The notes beneath the pieces were generated by a model. The model saw nothing but the letters and a program-made list of their open reading frames with translations. It searched no databases and was not told the DNA's origin. Shown here piece after piece: positions 1 through 8,687 of a stretch of 64,000 nt of DNA. Source of the DNA: Thermosipho melanesiensis BI429. GTDB taxonomy: Bacteria; Thermotogota; Thermotogae; Thermotogales; Fervidobacteriaceae. The first letter of the stretch is position 1. Each line of letters opens with the position of its first letter. The DNA lies in contig NC_009616.1 of NCBI RefSeq assembly GCF_000016905.1, forward strand, positions 1,302,001 through 1,366,000. Reading direction: 5' to 3'. The translations under genes were made by a program, and so were the position numbers.

Positions 1-1259
1 CAGAAAAAGTTGTTCAAAAAAGCAAACAAATTGAAAATATAAATTCAAGGGAAATACCAGTAAAAAACTTAAAGTTTGAGAAAGACAATACAAAAATAAA
101 TGAAGCGAATTTGATAAAAAGACATTTAGATGATAATGAGAAGGTTGAAATTAGAGATAATGAAACTTTGATAATAAATTATGTTGTAAAGGAAAATAGC
201 ATAGAAAAAGTGGAAAAAAATACAGTACTTTCAAATAAAAAAGATGTTGTAGGGGAATTGAGAAAAAATAACAAGATAGCATTAAGGAATGGTATTGGGG
301 GATTATCTTCTATTGTTGTTGCTAATATAAAAGTTAACGAGAAAAAAGTAAGTGTTTTGTTAAATAAAATGGCCGAAAATAAAGTGGTTTTAGTAAAAAA
401 CGTGGTTTTGAATAAGAGTCAAAAGGATAAAAACCGTATTCCAAAGGTATCAGTGGAATTAGCACAAGAAGAAAATACGGTTATTTTAGAGAAAAAAATA
501 GCGGTAGGAATAATGAAAGATAAATTTATAGAAGTTAAACCTCAAGTTGTTGTAGGAGATGAGTTTACAAAGAAAAACAAGGATTTAAAATTTGTGAATT
601 TAAATGATATAAAAAATAAAGTATTTTCTTTGGAGCGCTTTGTTAGGAAAATAGAAGAGTCTATGAAGAATAATATAAATGAGGTAAAAGTAAAATTTTC
701 GTTTGAAAAAACTACTACTTATTTAGATAGAAAAACTGTAAAACCAGACATTTCGAATATTTCAGATAAGATTGTAAAGTTTAAGGCGAAAAAGGTTTAT
801 CAATCGAATGAACCCAGTGAAATACATTTTAATAATCAAAGTACAAAGATAGATACGACAAAAGTACTATTTGAGATACAAAATAGGAATATCGAAGAGA
901 TTTATAAAAAGATAACAGAATTAATTGAAAACAAAGATGTTTACAAACAAAAAGCGGTTATCGATTTAAAACATCCTGCTTTTGGAAAATTGGAGATTAA
1001 TGTGGAAAAAATGAATGACGAAATAGTTATACGCTTTGTATTTGAGAATAAAGAATCTAAAGAGATTATTGAAAAGGGATTGCATATTCTAAGGGAAAGA
1101 ATGGGAAATCTAGGGCTCGAAGTAAAAGAATATTCATTTGAAATAAAGGAAGAACAGGAATGGTATGAAGAAGAAAAACGGGAAAGAGATTCTGAGCAAC
1201 ATAAAAGGCAAAGAAGAAGGTGGGTGAAAAACGATGATGAATTGGATACAGATGAATAG
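1..1259 (+). CDS. fliK: Flagellar hook-length control protein FliK, 5'-truncated by window edge
   Basis: FliK measures hook length and switches the flagellar export apparatus from hook to filament substrates. The frame is open from base 3 of the window, so the TTG at 111 is probably an internal leucine codon and the gene starts upstream. The long Lys/Glu/Asn-rich low-complexity N-terminal part is typical of FliK. The last ~130 residues look like the conserved C-terminal hook domain: a basic-acidic segment with LKHPAFGKLEINV, then amphipathic helix and a charged tail. It overlaps flgD by 26 bases, and the fliK-flgD-flgE order is the classic one. Family assignment rests mainly on position and C-terminal character, because the N-terminal part of FliK is poorly conserved. 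Confidence 0.8.
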   Translation, partial: EKVVQKSKQIENINSREIPVKNLKFEKDNTKINEANLIKRHLDDNEKVEIRDNETLIINYVVKENSIEKVEKNTVLSNKKDVVGELRKNNKIALRNGIGGLSSIVVANIKVNEKKVSVLLNKMAENKVVLVKNVVLNKSQKDKNRIPKVSVELAQEENTVILEKKIAVGIMKDKFIEVKPQVVVGDEFTKKNKDLKFVNLNDIKNKVFSLERFVRKIEESMKNNINEVKVKFSFEKTTTYLDRKTVKPDISNISDKIVKFKAKKVYQSNEPSEIHFNNQSTKIDTTKVLFEIQNRNIEEIYKKITELIENKDVYKQKAVIDLKHPAFGKLEINVEKMNDEIVIRFVFENKESKEIIEKGLHILRERMGNLGLEVKEYSFEIKEEQEWYEEEKRERDSEQHKRQRRRWVKNDDELDTDE

Positions 1260-1899
1260 TATTTATCCTACAAATGTTACAAGGGAAAATGGTATAAAAA
1301 AAGAATTGGATAAAGAGGCATTTTTGGAATTGCTTGTTACTCAGTTGAAAAATCAAGATCCCCTTGAACCATTAAAAGATAGGGAATTTATCGCTCAAAT
1401 GACTCAGTTATCGACTTTGGAACAGATAACAAACATGAGTGAATCTGTTCAGAAGTTTGTTGAAAGTTCTGCTTCGTTGTATAGAGCACAAGTTTCATCA
1501 ATGGTGGGAAAATATGCGGTTGTAAAATCAAATATACTTGAGTTAAAAAATGGAAATGCAAGTACACAGGTTTTTAAATTGGAAGAGCCTTCGCATGTGA
1601 TTTTAAAAATCTATGATGAAAATGGAAAATTGGTAAAAGAAGAAGACCTTGGAAATTTAAATGCGGGGATGCAAACATTTTTATGGGATGGAAGGAATAA
1701 AGATGGTGTTAAATTACCAGATGGAAATTATACTTTTAATCTCTATTCAGTTGAAAGAGATGGAAGTTTGACTGAGATATCTGCTATGGATGGTGGAAAA
1801 GTAGAGGCTGTACAATTTAGAGATAACGATGTTTATGTGCTTGTAAATGGCAATTTATATCCCATAAGTTCAATAATAGAAATTTCGGAAGAGGGGTGA
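1234..1899 (+). CDS. flgD: Flagellar hook assembly scaffold FlgD
   Basis: FlgD caps the growing hook and is needed for hook polymerisation outside the cell. The 221-aa product has the conserved N-terminal export and scaffold segment at about residues 25-70 (LLVTQLKNQDPLEP, then FIAQMTQLSTLEQ), which is diagnostic for FlgD. A C-terminal Ig/FlgD-like region follows, with LWDGRNKDGVKLPDGNYTF at about 150-168. The ATG at 1234 has a GAAGGTGG ribosome site about 10 bases upstream inside the end of fliK, which supports this start. The spacing to flgE is only five bases, consistent with one operon. Confidence 0.95.
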   Translation: MMNWIQMNSIYPTNVTRENGIKKELDKEAFLELLVTQLKNQDPLEPLKDREFIAQMTQLSTLEQITNMSESVQKFVESSASLYRAQVSSMVGKYAVVKSNILELKNGNASTQVFKLEEPSHVILKIYDENGKLVKEEDLGNLNAGMQTFLWDGRNKDGVKLPDGNYTFNLYSVERDGSLTEISAMDGGKVEAVQFRDNDVYVLVNGNLYPISSIIEISEEG

Positions 1900-1904
1900 A
1901 ATAG

Positions 1905-4022
1905 ATGATAAGATCAATTTATAGTGGTGTTACAGGGCTTCAGGGATTTCAACAAGCAATCGATGTGGTTGGAAATAATATTGCAAATGTTAGTACAATA
2001 GGTTTTAAAGCATCACGTGTTACTTATGCAACTACATTTTCGCAAGTTTTAGAATTGTCAAAAAGAGCTACAGAACTTACTGGTGGAACAAATCCCAAGC
2101 AAATAGGTTATGGTGTAAAAGTTGCATCTATTGACAAAATAATGTCTCAAGGTAGTTTTCAAAATACCGGTAAAAAAACAGACTTGGCTATCCGAGGTGA
2201 TGGATTTTTCATTTTAAGAGACGGTGTGGGAAAAACGTATTATACAAGAGCTGGAAATTTTGATTTAGATGTAAATGGTACAATAATACAACCAACTTCA
2301 GGTTTAAAATTACAAGGATGGGTAGCAGAGCCTGATCCTGAATCAGGAAAAAGGTTTGTGGATACAAATAAACCGATTTCCGATATTCAAATTTCTGCGG
2401 GGCTTTCAATGGCGGCAAAAAAGACTACGTCAATGACTGTAGCAAATAATCTAGATGCAAGAGTAGGTCCTGGAAAAACAGTTATAACTTTATCAGGTTA
2501 TGGTGGAAATTCTGTAAATGTAAAAATTATATACGATAGAGATAAAGGTGGCCTTCAAGATCCATTCTCAGATTATCAAATCTACAGAGCTAAAGTATAC
2601 AGTGGAACAGATGATAACATAGATGGGGAGATATATATAAAATATGACAAATTTGGAAACGTAGTACAATCAGGGGCAATTAAGCAACAATTGAGTGTTA
2701 CAGCTACTACAGATGGTAGTTTAAGTTTAACGGGAATAGGTCAAGAAGATGGGAATTACACGTTTATAATTAGAGATACAAGTGGAAAAATTCTAGATGT
2801 CCAAACTGGAAGTGTGAGTTCTGGTAATGTTACTGTGTCATCAGACCAAATAAAAAATGGAAATAATTATGTGATTGAAGTAGCTAAAGATGTTGTTGAT
2901 CTTGCTACGCCTGGATTTATAGCTTCAACAGAAAGTGGAACGGTTGTTTCCGCAAGTCAATTAGATTTTACGTACAATGGAAGCGATATTACATCAAATG
3001 CCAAGGTATTTGTTAGAGATTCAAATGGGAATTTAGTCGCACAATACGATTTTACATCAGGATTAACTAATGGGACAAGTTATAGCTTAACGGGTATATT
3101 TGATCCTGCCGAATCTTACACGGTAGAAGTGTACAATGGTGCAACAATTAATAGTTTAGTGGTACCTGGAAGTGGAGAGCCAAGATTTTATGAGGCGGAT
3201 AATCCAACAAACTTTGCTGTAACAGAGTTCAATTCCCCATTTTATACAACTTCTGTGCAAGTATATGATACTTTGGGAAATGCATATACCCTTTATATAG
3301 ACTTTGTAAAATTAGCGGCTAATTATAACGATGGTTCTGCAGATTATAAAAATGCTTGGGCGTTTAGGGTGAGAAACGCAACTGGTGAGAATATTAAATA
3401 TTTGACAAATTACGATACTGGTCAGGAGATCACTAGTGGAACAGCAGGTGTTATGACATTTGACGAAAGTGGAAGGTTTACTGGATTGTATGCGTTTGAT
3501 CCAACTACTGGTCAAATTAATCGTGGGGAATCTATTGATGCAATAAAGTTTGATGCTGCAGAAAATGGTGATGGTGAGGTTAAAATTAAATTGTCATTAA
3601 CTGGTATTACCCAATTTGCGGCAACTTCTGATGCATATGTTGTAAATCAAAATGGAAATGCTCAAGGTACTTTAGAATCTTTCTCAATCGCAGAAAATGG
3701 TGATATTATTGGTACGTTTAGTAATGGACTTACTGATAAATTAGGAAAAGTGGCTTTGGCTATTTTCAACAATCCAGCGGGTCTTTTGGAAGCAGGTAAT
3801 TCTCTATATACAAAAAGTGCCAATAGTGGAAGTGCGATAATCAGACAACCGGGTTTTGGAGGAGCAGGGGCATTAATTTCAGGTGCACTTGAAATGTCTA
3901 ATGTAGACTTATCAGAGGAATTTACAAAACTTATAATTGCTCAAAGGGGATTTCAAGCTAATGCAAGAGTTGTAACAACTGCTGATCAAATTCTTCAAGA
4001 AGTTGTGAATTTGAGGCGATAA
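1905..4022 (+). CDS. flgE: Flagellar hook protein FlgE with enlarged central region
   Basis: FlgE polymerises into the flexible hook that joins rod and filament. The 705-aa product begins with the rod/hook N-terminal signature (YSGVTGLQGFQQAIDVVGNN), has FlgE core segments including AIRGDGFFIL at about 95-104, and ends with the conserved C-terminal helix (FTKLIIAQRGFQANARVV). At 705 residues it is far longer than the ~400-aa enterobacterial FlgE. The extra length sits in the surface-exposed middle, where residues about 262-425 form two similar segments (TFIIRDTSGKILD and KVFVRDSNGNLVA, each followed by an NG-rich turn and a YVIEV/YTVEV strand). I read these as tandem Ig-like insertions. Confidence 0.96.
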   Translation: MIRSIYSGVTGLQGFQQAIDVVGNNIANVSTIGFKASRVTYATTFSQVLELSKRATELTGGTNPKQIGYGVKVASIDKIMSQGSFQNTGKKTDLAIRGDGFFILRDGVGKTYYTRAGNFDLDVNGTIIQPTSGLKLQGWVAEPDPESGKRFVDTNKPISDIQISAGLSMAAKKTTSMTVANNLDARVGPGKTVITLSGYGGNSVNVKIIYDRDKGGLQDPFSDYQIYRAKVYSGTDDNIDGEIYIKYDKFGNVVQSGAIKQQLSVTATTDGSLSLTGIGQEDGNYTFIIRDTSGKILDVQTGSVSSGNVTVSSDQIKNGNNYVIEVAKDVVDLATPGFIASTESGTVVSASQLDFTYNGSDITSNAKVFVRDSNGNLVAQYDFTSGLTNGTSYSLTGIFDPAESYTVEVYNGATINSLVVPGSGEPRFYEADNPTNFAVTEFNSPFYTTSVQVYDTLGNAYTLYIDFVKLAANYNDGSADYKNAWAFRVRNATGENIKYLTNYDTGQEITSGTAGVMTFDESGRFTGLYAFDPTTGQINRGESIDAIKFDAAENGDGEVKIKLSLTGITQFAATSDAYVVNQNGNAQGTLESFSIAENGDIIGTFSNGLTDKLGKVALAIFNNPAGLLEAGNSLYTKSANSGSAIIRQPGFGGAGALISGALEMSNVDLSEEFTKLIIAQRGFQANARVVTTADQILQEVVNLRR

Positions 4023-4030
4023 GATAAGGG

Positions 4031-4252
4031 GTGAATAAAATTATTTTACTCACATATCTGAATAAAAAAAAGTTTTATCTTAATGCTGATTACATTGAGA
4101 AAATTGAGTCTTTACCAGATACAACAATTACTTTGTACAATGGAAAAAAATATATAGTTCTTGAGACTGCAGAAGAAGTTATTGAGAAAGTTATTGAATA
4201 TAAAAAGGAAGTTTTATCTATTCCCCCTTTGTATAAGGATGGTGAAGAATAA
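4031..4252 (+). CDS. flbD: FlbD family flagellar protein
   Basis: This 73-aa protein fits the small FlbD family, found between flgE and motA in many spirochaetes, Firmicutes and Thermotogota. Motility genes consistently include it, but its molecular function is unclear. The N-terminal strand pattern IILLTYLNKKKFYLNADYIEKIE, followed by a DTTITLYNGKKYIVLET turn, is the characteristic FlbD core. The start is a GTG, preceded by a GATAAGGG ribosome site in the nine-base gap after flgE. Its stop codon overlaps the motA start (TAATG), indicating translational coupling. It is unrelated to the Caulobacter regulator also called FlbD. Confidence 0.85.
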   Translation: MNKIILLTYLNKKKFYLNADYIEKIESLPDTTITLYNGKKYIVLETAEEVIEKVIEYKKEVLSIPPLYKDGEE

Positions 4253-5040
4253 TGGATATAGCGTTGTTGGGTGGAGTTGGACTTGCGTTTGTTATGGTTA
4301 TTTATGGTATTATTTCCGGTGGCGGTGATTTTGCTGCTTTTATAAATATTCCATCAATAGTTATAGTTATTGGTGGCTCTATAGGTGCTGCTGTTGCTGC
4401 TAATCCAAAAGATATAGCATTTAAATTTGTTCAGGTTACATTGGAAGCACTCAAAGAACCAAAAACAGATTATGTGAATCTTTTGAGAACGTTAGTTTCT
4501 TTGTCCGAAAAGGCAAGAAGGGAAGGGCTTTTATCTTTAGAAGAAAATATTGAACAATTAGATGATCCTTTTATGAAAAAAGGATTGCAATTATTGGTGG
4601 ATGGTACTGAACCTGAGGTTTTAAAATCGATGATGGAAATAGAGATAGAAGTGGCATCAAATGAGATGAATTTGAAGAAAGGGCTTTTTGAAGCAATTGG
4701 TGCATATGCTCCAGCGTTTGGAATGATAGGAACATTGATAGGATTAATACAAATGCTTAAAAGTTTGAATGATCCAAATTCCTTGGGGCCTTCAATGGCA
4801 GTTGCGCTTATTACGACACTTTACGGTTCTATAATGGCAAATGCGTTTGCGTTACCTATTGCCGAAAAAATGGGGAAAAGGGTATTGAATACAGAGCTTG
4901 AAAAGAATATGATTCTAGAAGGAATTTTATCTATACAAGCAGGAGAAAATCCAAGAATTTTGGAAGAAAAACTAAAAGCATTCTTACCACAAGCTGCAAA
5001 AGCTCAGTATGAAGCATCTACTCAGGAGGCCAATGCATAA
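4252..5040 (+). CDS. motA: Flagellar stator subunit MotA
   Basis: MotA forms, with MotB, the ion-conducting stator that drives flagellar rotation. The 262-aa length is normal. Two hydrophobic segments lie at the N-terminus (residues about 1-25 and 30-50), followed by a cytoplasmic loop rich in charged residues that contacts FliG. Two C-terminal membrane segments follow at about 155-175 and 182-205, around the conserved APAFGMIGTLIGLIQML and LYGSIMANAFALPIA motifs of the MotA/TolQ/ExbB family. It overlaps motB by one base (TAATG), consistent with coupled synthesis of stator partners. The coupling ion cannot be decided from MotA alone. Confidence 0.95.
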   Translation: MDIALLGGVGLAFVMVIYGIISGGGDFAAFINIPSIVIVIGGSIGAAVAANPKDIAFKFVQVTLEALKEPKTDYVNLLRTLVSLSEKARREGLLSLEENIEQLDDPFMKKGLQLLVDGTEPEVLKSMMEIEIEVASNEMNLKKGLFEAIGAYAPAFGMIGTLIGLIQMLKSLNDPNSLGPSMAVALITTLYGSIMANAFALPIAEKMGKRVLNTELEKNMILEGILSIQAGENPRILEEKLKAFLPQAAKAQYEASTQEANA

Positions 5041-5906
5041 TGGCTAAAAAACAAGAATGTCCAAAAGGTGCCCCTTTGTGGATGACCACTTATGGAGACA
5101 TGGTTACGTTGTTATTGACATTCTTTGTGTTGTTATTTGCTATGTCAAGTATTAGTCCAGGAAAATTCCAACAGGTTGCTGTAGGGTTAACATCTGCTTT
5201 AAATGGAAATCCTCCAAGTGTTTTAACTGGTGGAAAGTCATTGCAAACTGAACCGTTAATATCACAAAATCCAGGAGTTTATCAAGAAATTTTGAAAATA
5301 TCGGAAGAGTATAAAGGAAAGGTTACTGTTCAAGAAAAAGATGAAGGAACTCTAATTACAATTAGTGATTTGGATATATTTGAACCAGGTAGTGCAAGAT
5401 TAACCGCTGAAGCTAAAAGATTGTTAGAAAAACTTGGAACTGTAATAATAGAACATACAACAAATGTACTTGAGATTTATGGATTTGCAAACGAAATTCC
5501 ATTACCTGAGAGTTCCATTTATTTTTCAAATTGGCATCTTAGTTCTGCTCGTGCTGCGAGTGTTGTTCTTTTTTTTACAACTGAACTAAAGCAAAAAAGA
5601 TCCTTAGAGAGAATTGCTGATATACAACTTGGAAGATTTGATCCAGACTATTATTATGCACCGGAAAGATTTGTGCCAATTGGTAAAGGAGATATTGAAA
5701 TACAAAAAGAGATAAAAGCATTAAGAAATTTGTATGAATTTGAATTGGAACAGATGAGAAAAAAACTGGTTGCGGGTGAAATTACGCGTGAAGAATGGAA
5801 TAATTTCGTAGTAAAATTGACTAGTGAAACAGATCAAAAGATAGCTGATTTGAGGAATAAATATAGGAGAATTGATATCTTAATAAAAAGAGAGCTTGCA
5901 AAATAG
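5040..5906 (+). CDS. motB: Flagellar stator subunit MotB with helical insert in the OmpA-like domain
   Basis: MotB anchors the stator to peptidoglycan and carries the ion-binding aspartate. The plug and transmembrane region reads PLWMTTYGDMVTLLLTFFVL, with Asp20 as the expected ion carrier. Residues about 95-215 resemble the OmpA-like peptidoglycan-binding fold (IFEPGSARLT, then ALEIYGFANE-like and HLSSARAASV segments). Between the late strand at about 211 (FVPIGKGD) and the terminal YRRIDILIKRE strand lies a charged helical stretch at about 217-272, where ordinary MotB proteins have a short NRR loop. The aspartate motif and the neighbours make the identity secure; the effect of the insert is unknown. 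Confidence 0.94.
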   Translation: MAKKQECPKGAPLWMTTYGDMVTLLLTFFVLLFAMSSISPGKFQQVAVGLTSALNGNPPSVLTGGKSLQTEPLISQNPGVYQEILKISEEYKGKVTVQEKDEGTLITISDLDIFEPGSARLTAEAKRLLEKLGTVIIEHTTNVLEIYGFANEIPLPESSIYFSNWHLSSARAASVVLFFTTELKQKRSLERIADIQLGRFDPDYYYAPERFVPIGKGDIEIQKEIKALRNLYEFELEQMRKKLVAGEITREEWNNFVVKLTSETDQKIADLRNKYRRIDILIKRELAK

Positions 5907-5918
5907 GAGGGGATTTAA

Positions 5919-6440
5919 ATGCCTGAGGAAGAAATTCAAGAAGCTCAACCAAAGAAGAAAAAGGGGATAATGGGTTTATTAATGCCAATATTAATTCCGT
6001 TGGTTGTTTCTTTAGCGGTTAGTGTTGGGGTTGTCATGTTTTTGGGAAATAATACTCAACCTCAAACAAAGCAATCAGAACAAGCTACTACTGCCGCTGC
6101 AATACCTATAAAAGCTGTTGTAATTCAACCTGGAACTTATCAAACTTTTATGTTAAAAGGTGGAAAAGAGGTTGCAGTAATTGATTCTCTATCATTTAAA
6201 GTGGGGAGCGATCAATGTAGAAGCTTAATTGCTGAGAAAAATGATGAAATTATGGATGCCTTAATGTTAATATTTTTGAGTAAAGAAAGAACGGAAATAA
6301 ATACGCCTGCAGGTATTGAACTTTTGAAGAAGCAAATTAAGAATGCTGTAAATGAGATAACAGGATTCGTTGGTGAGAAGGAAAAACAAGGAGTGATAGA
6401 TGTTTATCTATACATAAAAGCAGTTAGTTCGGTTCAATAA
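5919..6440 (+). CDS. fliL: Flagellar basal body-associated protein FliL
   Basis: FliL is a single-pass inner-membrane protein that associates with the stator and supports torque. The 173-aa product has a short charged cytoplasmic N-terminus with a KKKK patch, one hydrophobic helix at about residues 20-43 (IMGLLMPILIPLVVSLAV), a Gln/Thr-rich linker, and a periplasmic domain in which AVIDSLSFKVG and a C-terminal EKQGVIDVYLYIKAV strand match FliL. The ribosome site AGGAGGGG lies 12 bases before the ATG. It sits between motB and fliM, the standard position. Confidence 0.92.
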   Translation: MPEEEIQEAQPKKKKGIMGLLMPILIPLVVSLAVSVGVVMFLGNNTQPQTKQSEQATTAAAIPIKAVVIQPGTYQTFMLKGGKEVAVIDSLSFKVGSDQCRSLIAEKNDEIMDALMLIFLSKERTEINTPAGIELLKKQIKNAVNEITGFVGEKEKQGVIDVYLYIKAVSSVQ

Positions 6441-6453
6441 TTGAGGTGATATT

Positions 6454-7443
6454 ATGTCCGATGTATTAAGTCAAGAAGAAATAGATCGATTATTGCAGGC
6501 TGTTAATCAGGGTGAAGTTTCAATTGAACAAGTAAAAAAAGAAGAAGAAGAAAAAAAAGTTAGAACATATGATTTTTTAAGGCCGAGAAAATTTTCCAAA
6601 GAGCAGGAAAGAACTTTACAAATGCTCCATGAAAACTTTGCAAGGACTTTGTCGACCTATTTTTCTGGAAGGCTTAGAAGTTTTGTTGCAGTAAATTTGG
6701 TAGGAATAGACCAAATGACTTATGATGAATTTATAAAATCCATAAAAAATCCATCTTTTATTACCATATTTTCAGCTAAGGAATTTGTTGGAAGTGCGGT
6801 TTTAGATATAGATTTAGCTATCTTTTACGGGATTTTAGAAATTTTATTGGGTGGACCTGGATCTATGACTGAGATTAATAGACCTCCAACAGAAACGGAA
6901 ATAGAAGTAATGAGAAAGGAAGTTGTAAACATATTAACAAATTTATCTCAAGCTTGGACTACCGTTTATTCTTTTGTTCCAGTTATAGAGGCTATTGAAA
7001 CGAATCCACAGTTTGTACAAGTTGTTGCTTTAAATGAAATGGTTTTAGTTATTACATTTTTTGTGAATATAGGAAATGTAGAAGGGTATGTAAATATTTG
7101 TTGGCCATCGTCTTTGATTGAGCCAATAGGTGAAAAACTAACCACTCAAAGTTGGTTTAAAACAAAACAAAAAGTTGTTTCAGAAGAAGATATGAAGGCT
7201 TTAAAGGAAAATCTTGCAAGAACAATTGTAGAATTATCTGCAACAATTGGAGAGACGAATTTGACTTTGTGGGATATTTTAAACCTAGAGGTTGGGGATG
7301 TTATTAGATTAAATACCTTTAAAGAAGATCCTTTGAAAATAAAACTGAATGGAAAGGATAAGTTTTTGGGTGCACCAGGAGTATTCAAAGGAAAGTATGC
7401 TGTTAAGATTTTGGAAGTGTTTGATGAGGAGGAGATAAAATGA
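6454..7443 (+). CDS. fliM: Flagellar motor switch protein FliM
   Basis: FliM is the C-ring component that binds phosphorylated CheY and switches rotation direction. The N-terminal CheY-binding peptide (VLSQEEIDRLLQAV) is intact at residues 4-17. The middle domain carries the family motifs YDFLRPRKFSKEQ and LEILLGGPG, and the last ~75 residues form a FliN-like surface-presentation domain (VVELSATIGETNLTLWDILNLEVGDVI). The 329-aa length is normal. Its end overlaps the start of fliY by four bases (ATGA). Confidence 0.97.
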   Translation: MSDVLSQEEIDRLLQAVNQGEVSIEQVKKEEEEKKVRTYDFLRPRKFSKEQERTLQMLHENFARTLSTYFSGRLRSFVAVNLVGIDQMTYDEFIKSIKNPSFITIFSAKEFVGSAVLDIDLAIFYGILEILLGGPGSMTEINRPPTETEIEVMRKEVVNILTNLSQAWTTVYSFVPVIEAIETNPQFVQVVALNEMVLVITFFVNIGNVEGYVNICWPSSLIEPIGEKLTTQSWFKTKQKVVSEEDMKALKENLARTIVELSATIGETNLTLWDILNLEVGDVIRLNTFKEDPLKIKLNGKDKFLGAPGVFKGKYAVKILEVFDEEEIK

Positions 7444-8552
7444 TGGGAGATGAACAATTTCTTTCTCAAGAAGAATTAGATTCCCTTTTGAGCCAAATCG
7501 ATGAATCTCAAAATGAGTTAACTGATCTTGAAAAAGATATGTTTGGAGAAATTGGAAATATAATAATGGGGAGTGGTACTACCGCGCTGTCCACTTTGCT
7601 TGGTAGAAAAGTAGATATAACGGTACCGGCGGTTGAAATAAAGAAATTGAAAGAAATAAGAGAAGAGGTTAAAGGAAAAAATGCTGTTGTTTCTATAAAT
7701 TTTAAGGGGGAAATAGAGGGGCTTAATGCCTTAGTTTTACCTCAAATGGCAGTTGCAAGAATTGCAAATATTATGATGGGTGGAGACGGAAATGTTGAAA
7801 CAGATGAAGTCGATGAAATTTCTTTAAGTGCAGTTTCTGAAGCAATGAATCAAATGATGGGAGCTGCAGCTACTTCACTTTCTGATATGTTGAAAAAAAC
7901 CGTGGATATAACTCCACCTACTGTTGAGTTACTGGATTTTGATGAGGAAGATGTAAAATTTCCACCTGTAGTTTCAAATGATGATGATATTGTTGCAAAG
8001 GTTAATTTTAAACTTGAAATAGAAGGTTTAGAACCTGCTGATTTCTTCCTAACAATGTCTCCTCCCTTTGTTAAAAAGCTTTATAGATTATTATTTGGAG
8101 AAGAAAAAAAACAAGCTTCTCCTCAGCAGCAAGCACAACCTTCTACACCGCAACAAGCTCCAACCACTGAAAATGAAAATATACAAAACGTTAAAATGTC
8201 GGAAAATATCCAAAAAAATCCCGTATCAGTTTCACCAGTACAGTTTCAATCGTTTGAAAGTGGTGGAATTGTAAAAAGTACATCCGAAATTCCGGAAAGG
8301 ATAAAGGCGCTTTTAGATATACCATTAAACGTTGTTGTTGAACTAGGTAAAACTAAACTTACTTTAAAACAAGTTATGGAACTTTCAGTTGGTTCACTAA
8401 TAGAACTTGATAAATTAACAGGTGAACCTGTGGATATAATTGTTAATGGAAAATTAATTGCTCGTGGAGAAGTAGTTGTAATAGATGAAAATTTTGGTGT
8501 GAGGATAACAGAAATAGTAAGCCCTCAAGAACGATTTTACACATTGGAATAA
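7440..8552 (+). CDS. fliY: Flagellar motor switch phosphatase FliY (CheC-FliN fusion)
   Basis: FliY combines a CheC-type CheY-P phosphatase with a FliN domain and replaces FliN in many Gram-positives and Thermotogota. The 370-aa product starts with a FliM-like peptide (FLSQEELDSLLSQI), then shows two CheC half-repeats with the phosphatase consensus: EIGNIIMGSGTTALSTLLG at about 36-54 and AVSEAMNQMMGAAATSLSDM at about 131-150. A Gln/Pro-rich linker at about 220-250 follows. The C-terminal FliN domain begins near 285 (LDIPLNVVVELGKTKLTLKQ). It is the last gene of this flagellar operon; a strong hairpin follows directly. Confidence 0.95.
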   Translation: MMGDEQFLSQEELDSLLSQIDESQNELTDLEKDMFGEIGNIIMGSGTTALSTLLGRKVDITVPAVEIKKLKEIREEVKGKNAVVSINFKGEIEGLNALVLPQMAVARIANIMMGGDGNVETDEVDEISLSAVSEAMNQMMGAAATSLSDMLKKTVDITPPTVELLDFDEEDVKFPPVVSNDDDIVAKVNFKLEIEGLEPADFFLTMSPPFVKKLYRLLFGEEKKQASPQQQAQPSTPQQAPTTENENIQNVKMSENIQKNPVSVSPVQFQSFESGGIVKSTSEIPERIKALLDIPLNVVVELGKTKLTLKQVMELSVGSLIELDKLTGEPVDIIVNGKLIARGEVVVIDENFGVRITEIVSPQERFYTLE

Positions 8553-8580
8553 ATCCCCCATAGATGGGGGATTTATTTTT
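8551..8580. terminator. Bidirectional intrinsic terminator between fliY and the NSS operon
   Basis: An 11-bp perfect stem (AAATCCCCCAT at 8551-8561 and its complement at 8564-8574) is followed on the + strand by a T-run. On the - strand it follows the end of the small transporter subunit gene, so it probably serves both convergent operons. Confidence 0.9.
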
Positions 8581-8674
8581 TCGCAGATTTTGCTGCTATT
8601 GAAAGTGCCCAAAAAAGTCCACCAAATAATACGACACCTGCAAAAATCATGAAAATTATTGCACTTACAGACAT
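8573..8674 (-). CDS. NSS transporter small subunit (MetS-like, 33 aa)
   Basis: This 33-residue peptide is predicted as a single membrane helix (MSVSAIIFMIFAGVVLFGG) followed by LFWALSIAAKSAKK. It matches in size and pattern the small-subunit family that accompanies bacterial methionine/alanine NSS importers; MetS of Corynebacterium is the studied case. A near-perfect ribosome site (GGGAGGAG) lies seven bases upstream of the ATG, in the 13-base gap after the stop codon of the large NSS subunit. The stop codon is inside the stem of the shared terminator. The gene is easily missed because of its length. I infer that it is needed for stability or activity of the upstream transporter. Confidence 0.8.
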   Translation of the reverse strand: MSVSAIIFMIFAGVVLFGGLFWALSIAAKSAKK

Positions 8675-8687
8675 TTTATCTCCTCCC

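Noticed and set aside
111-113. TTG at 111 as start of fliK
   Set aside because: The frame is open to the left edge of the window, and FliK proteins are longer; the codon is most likely an internal leucine.
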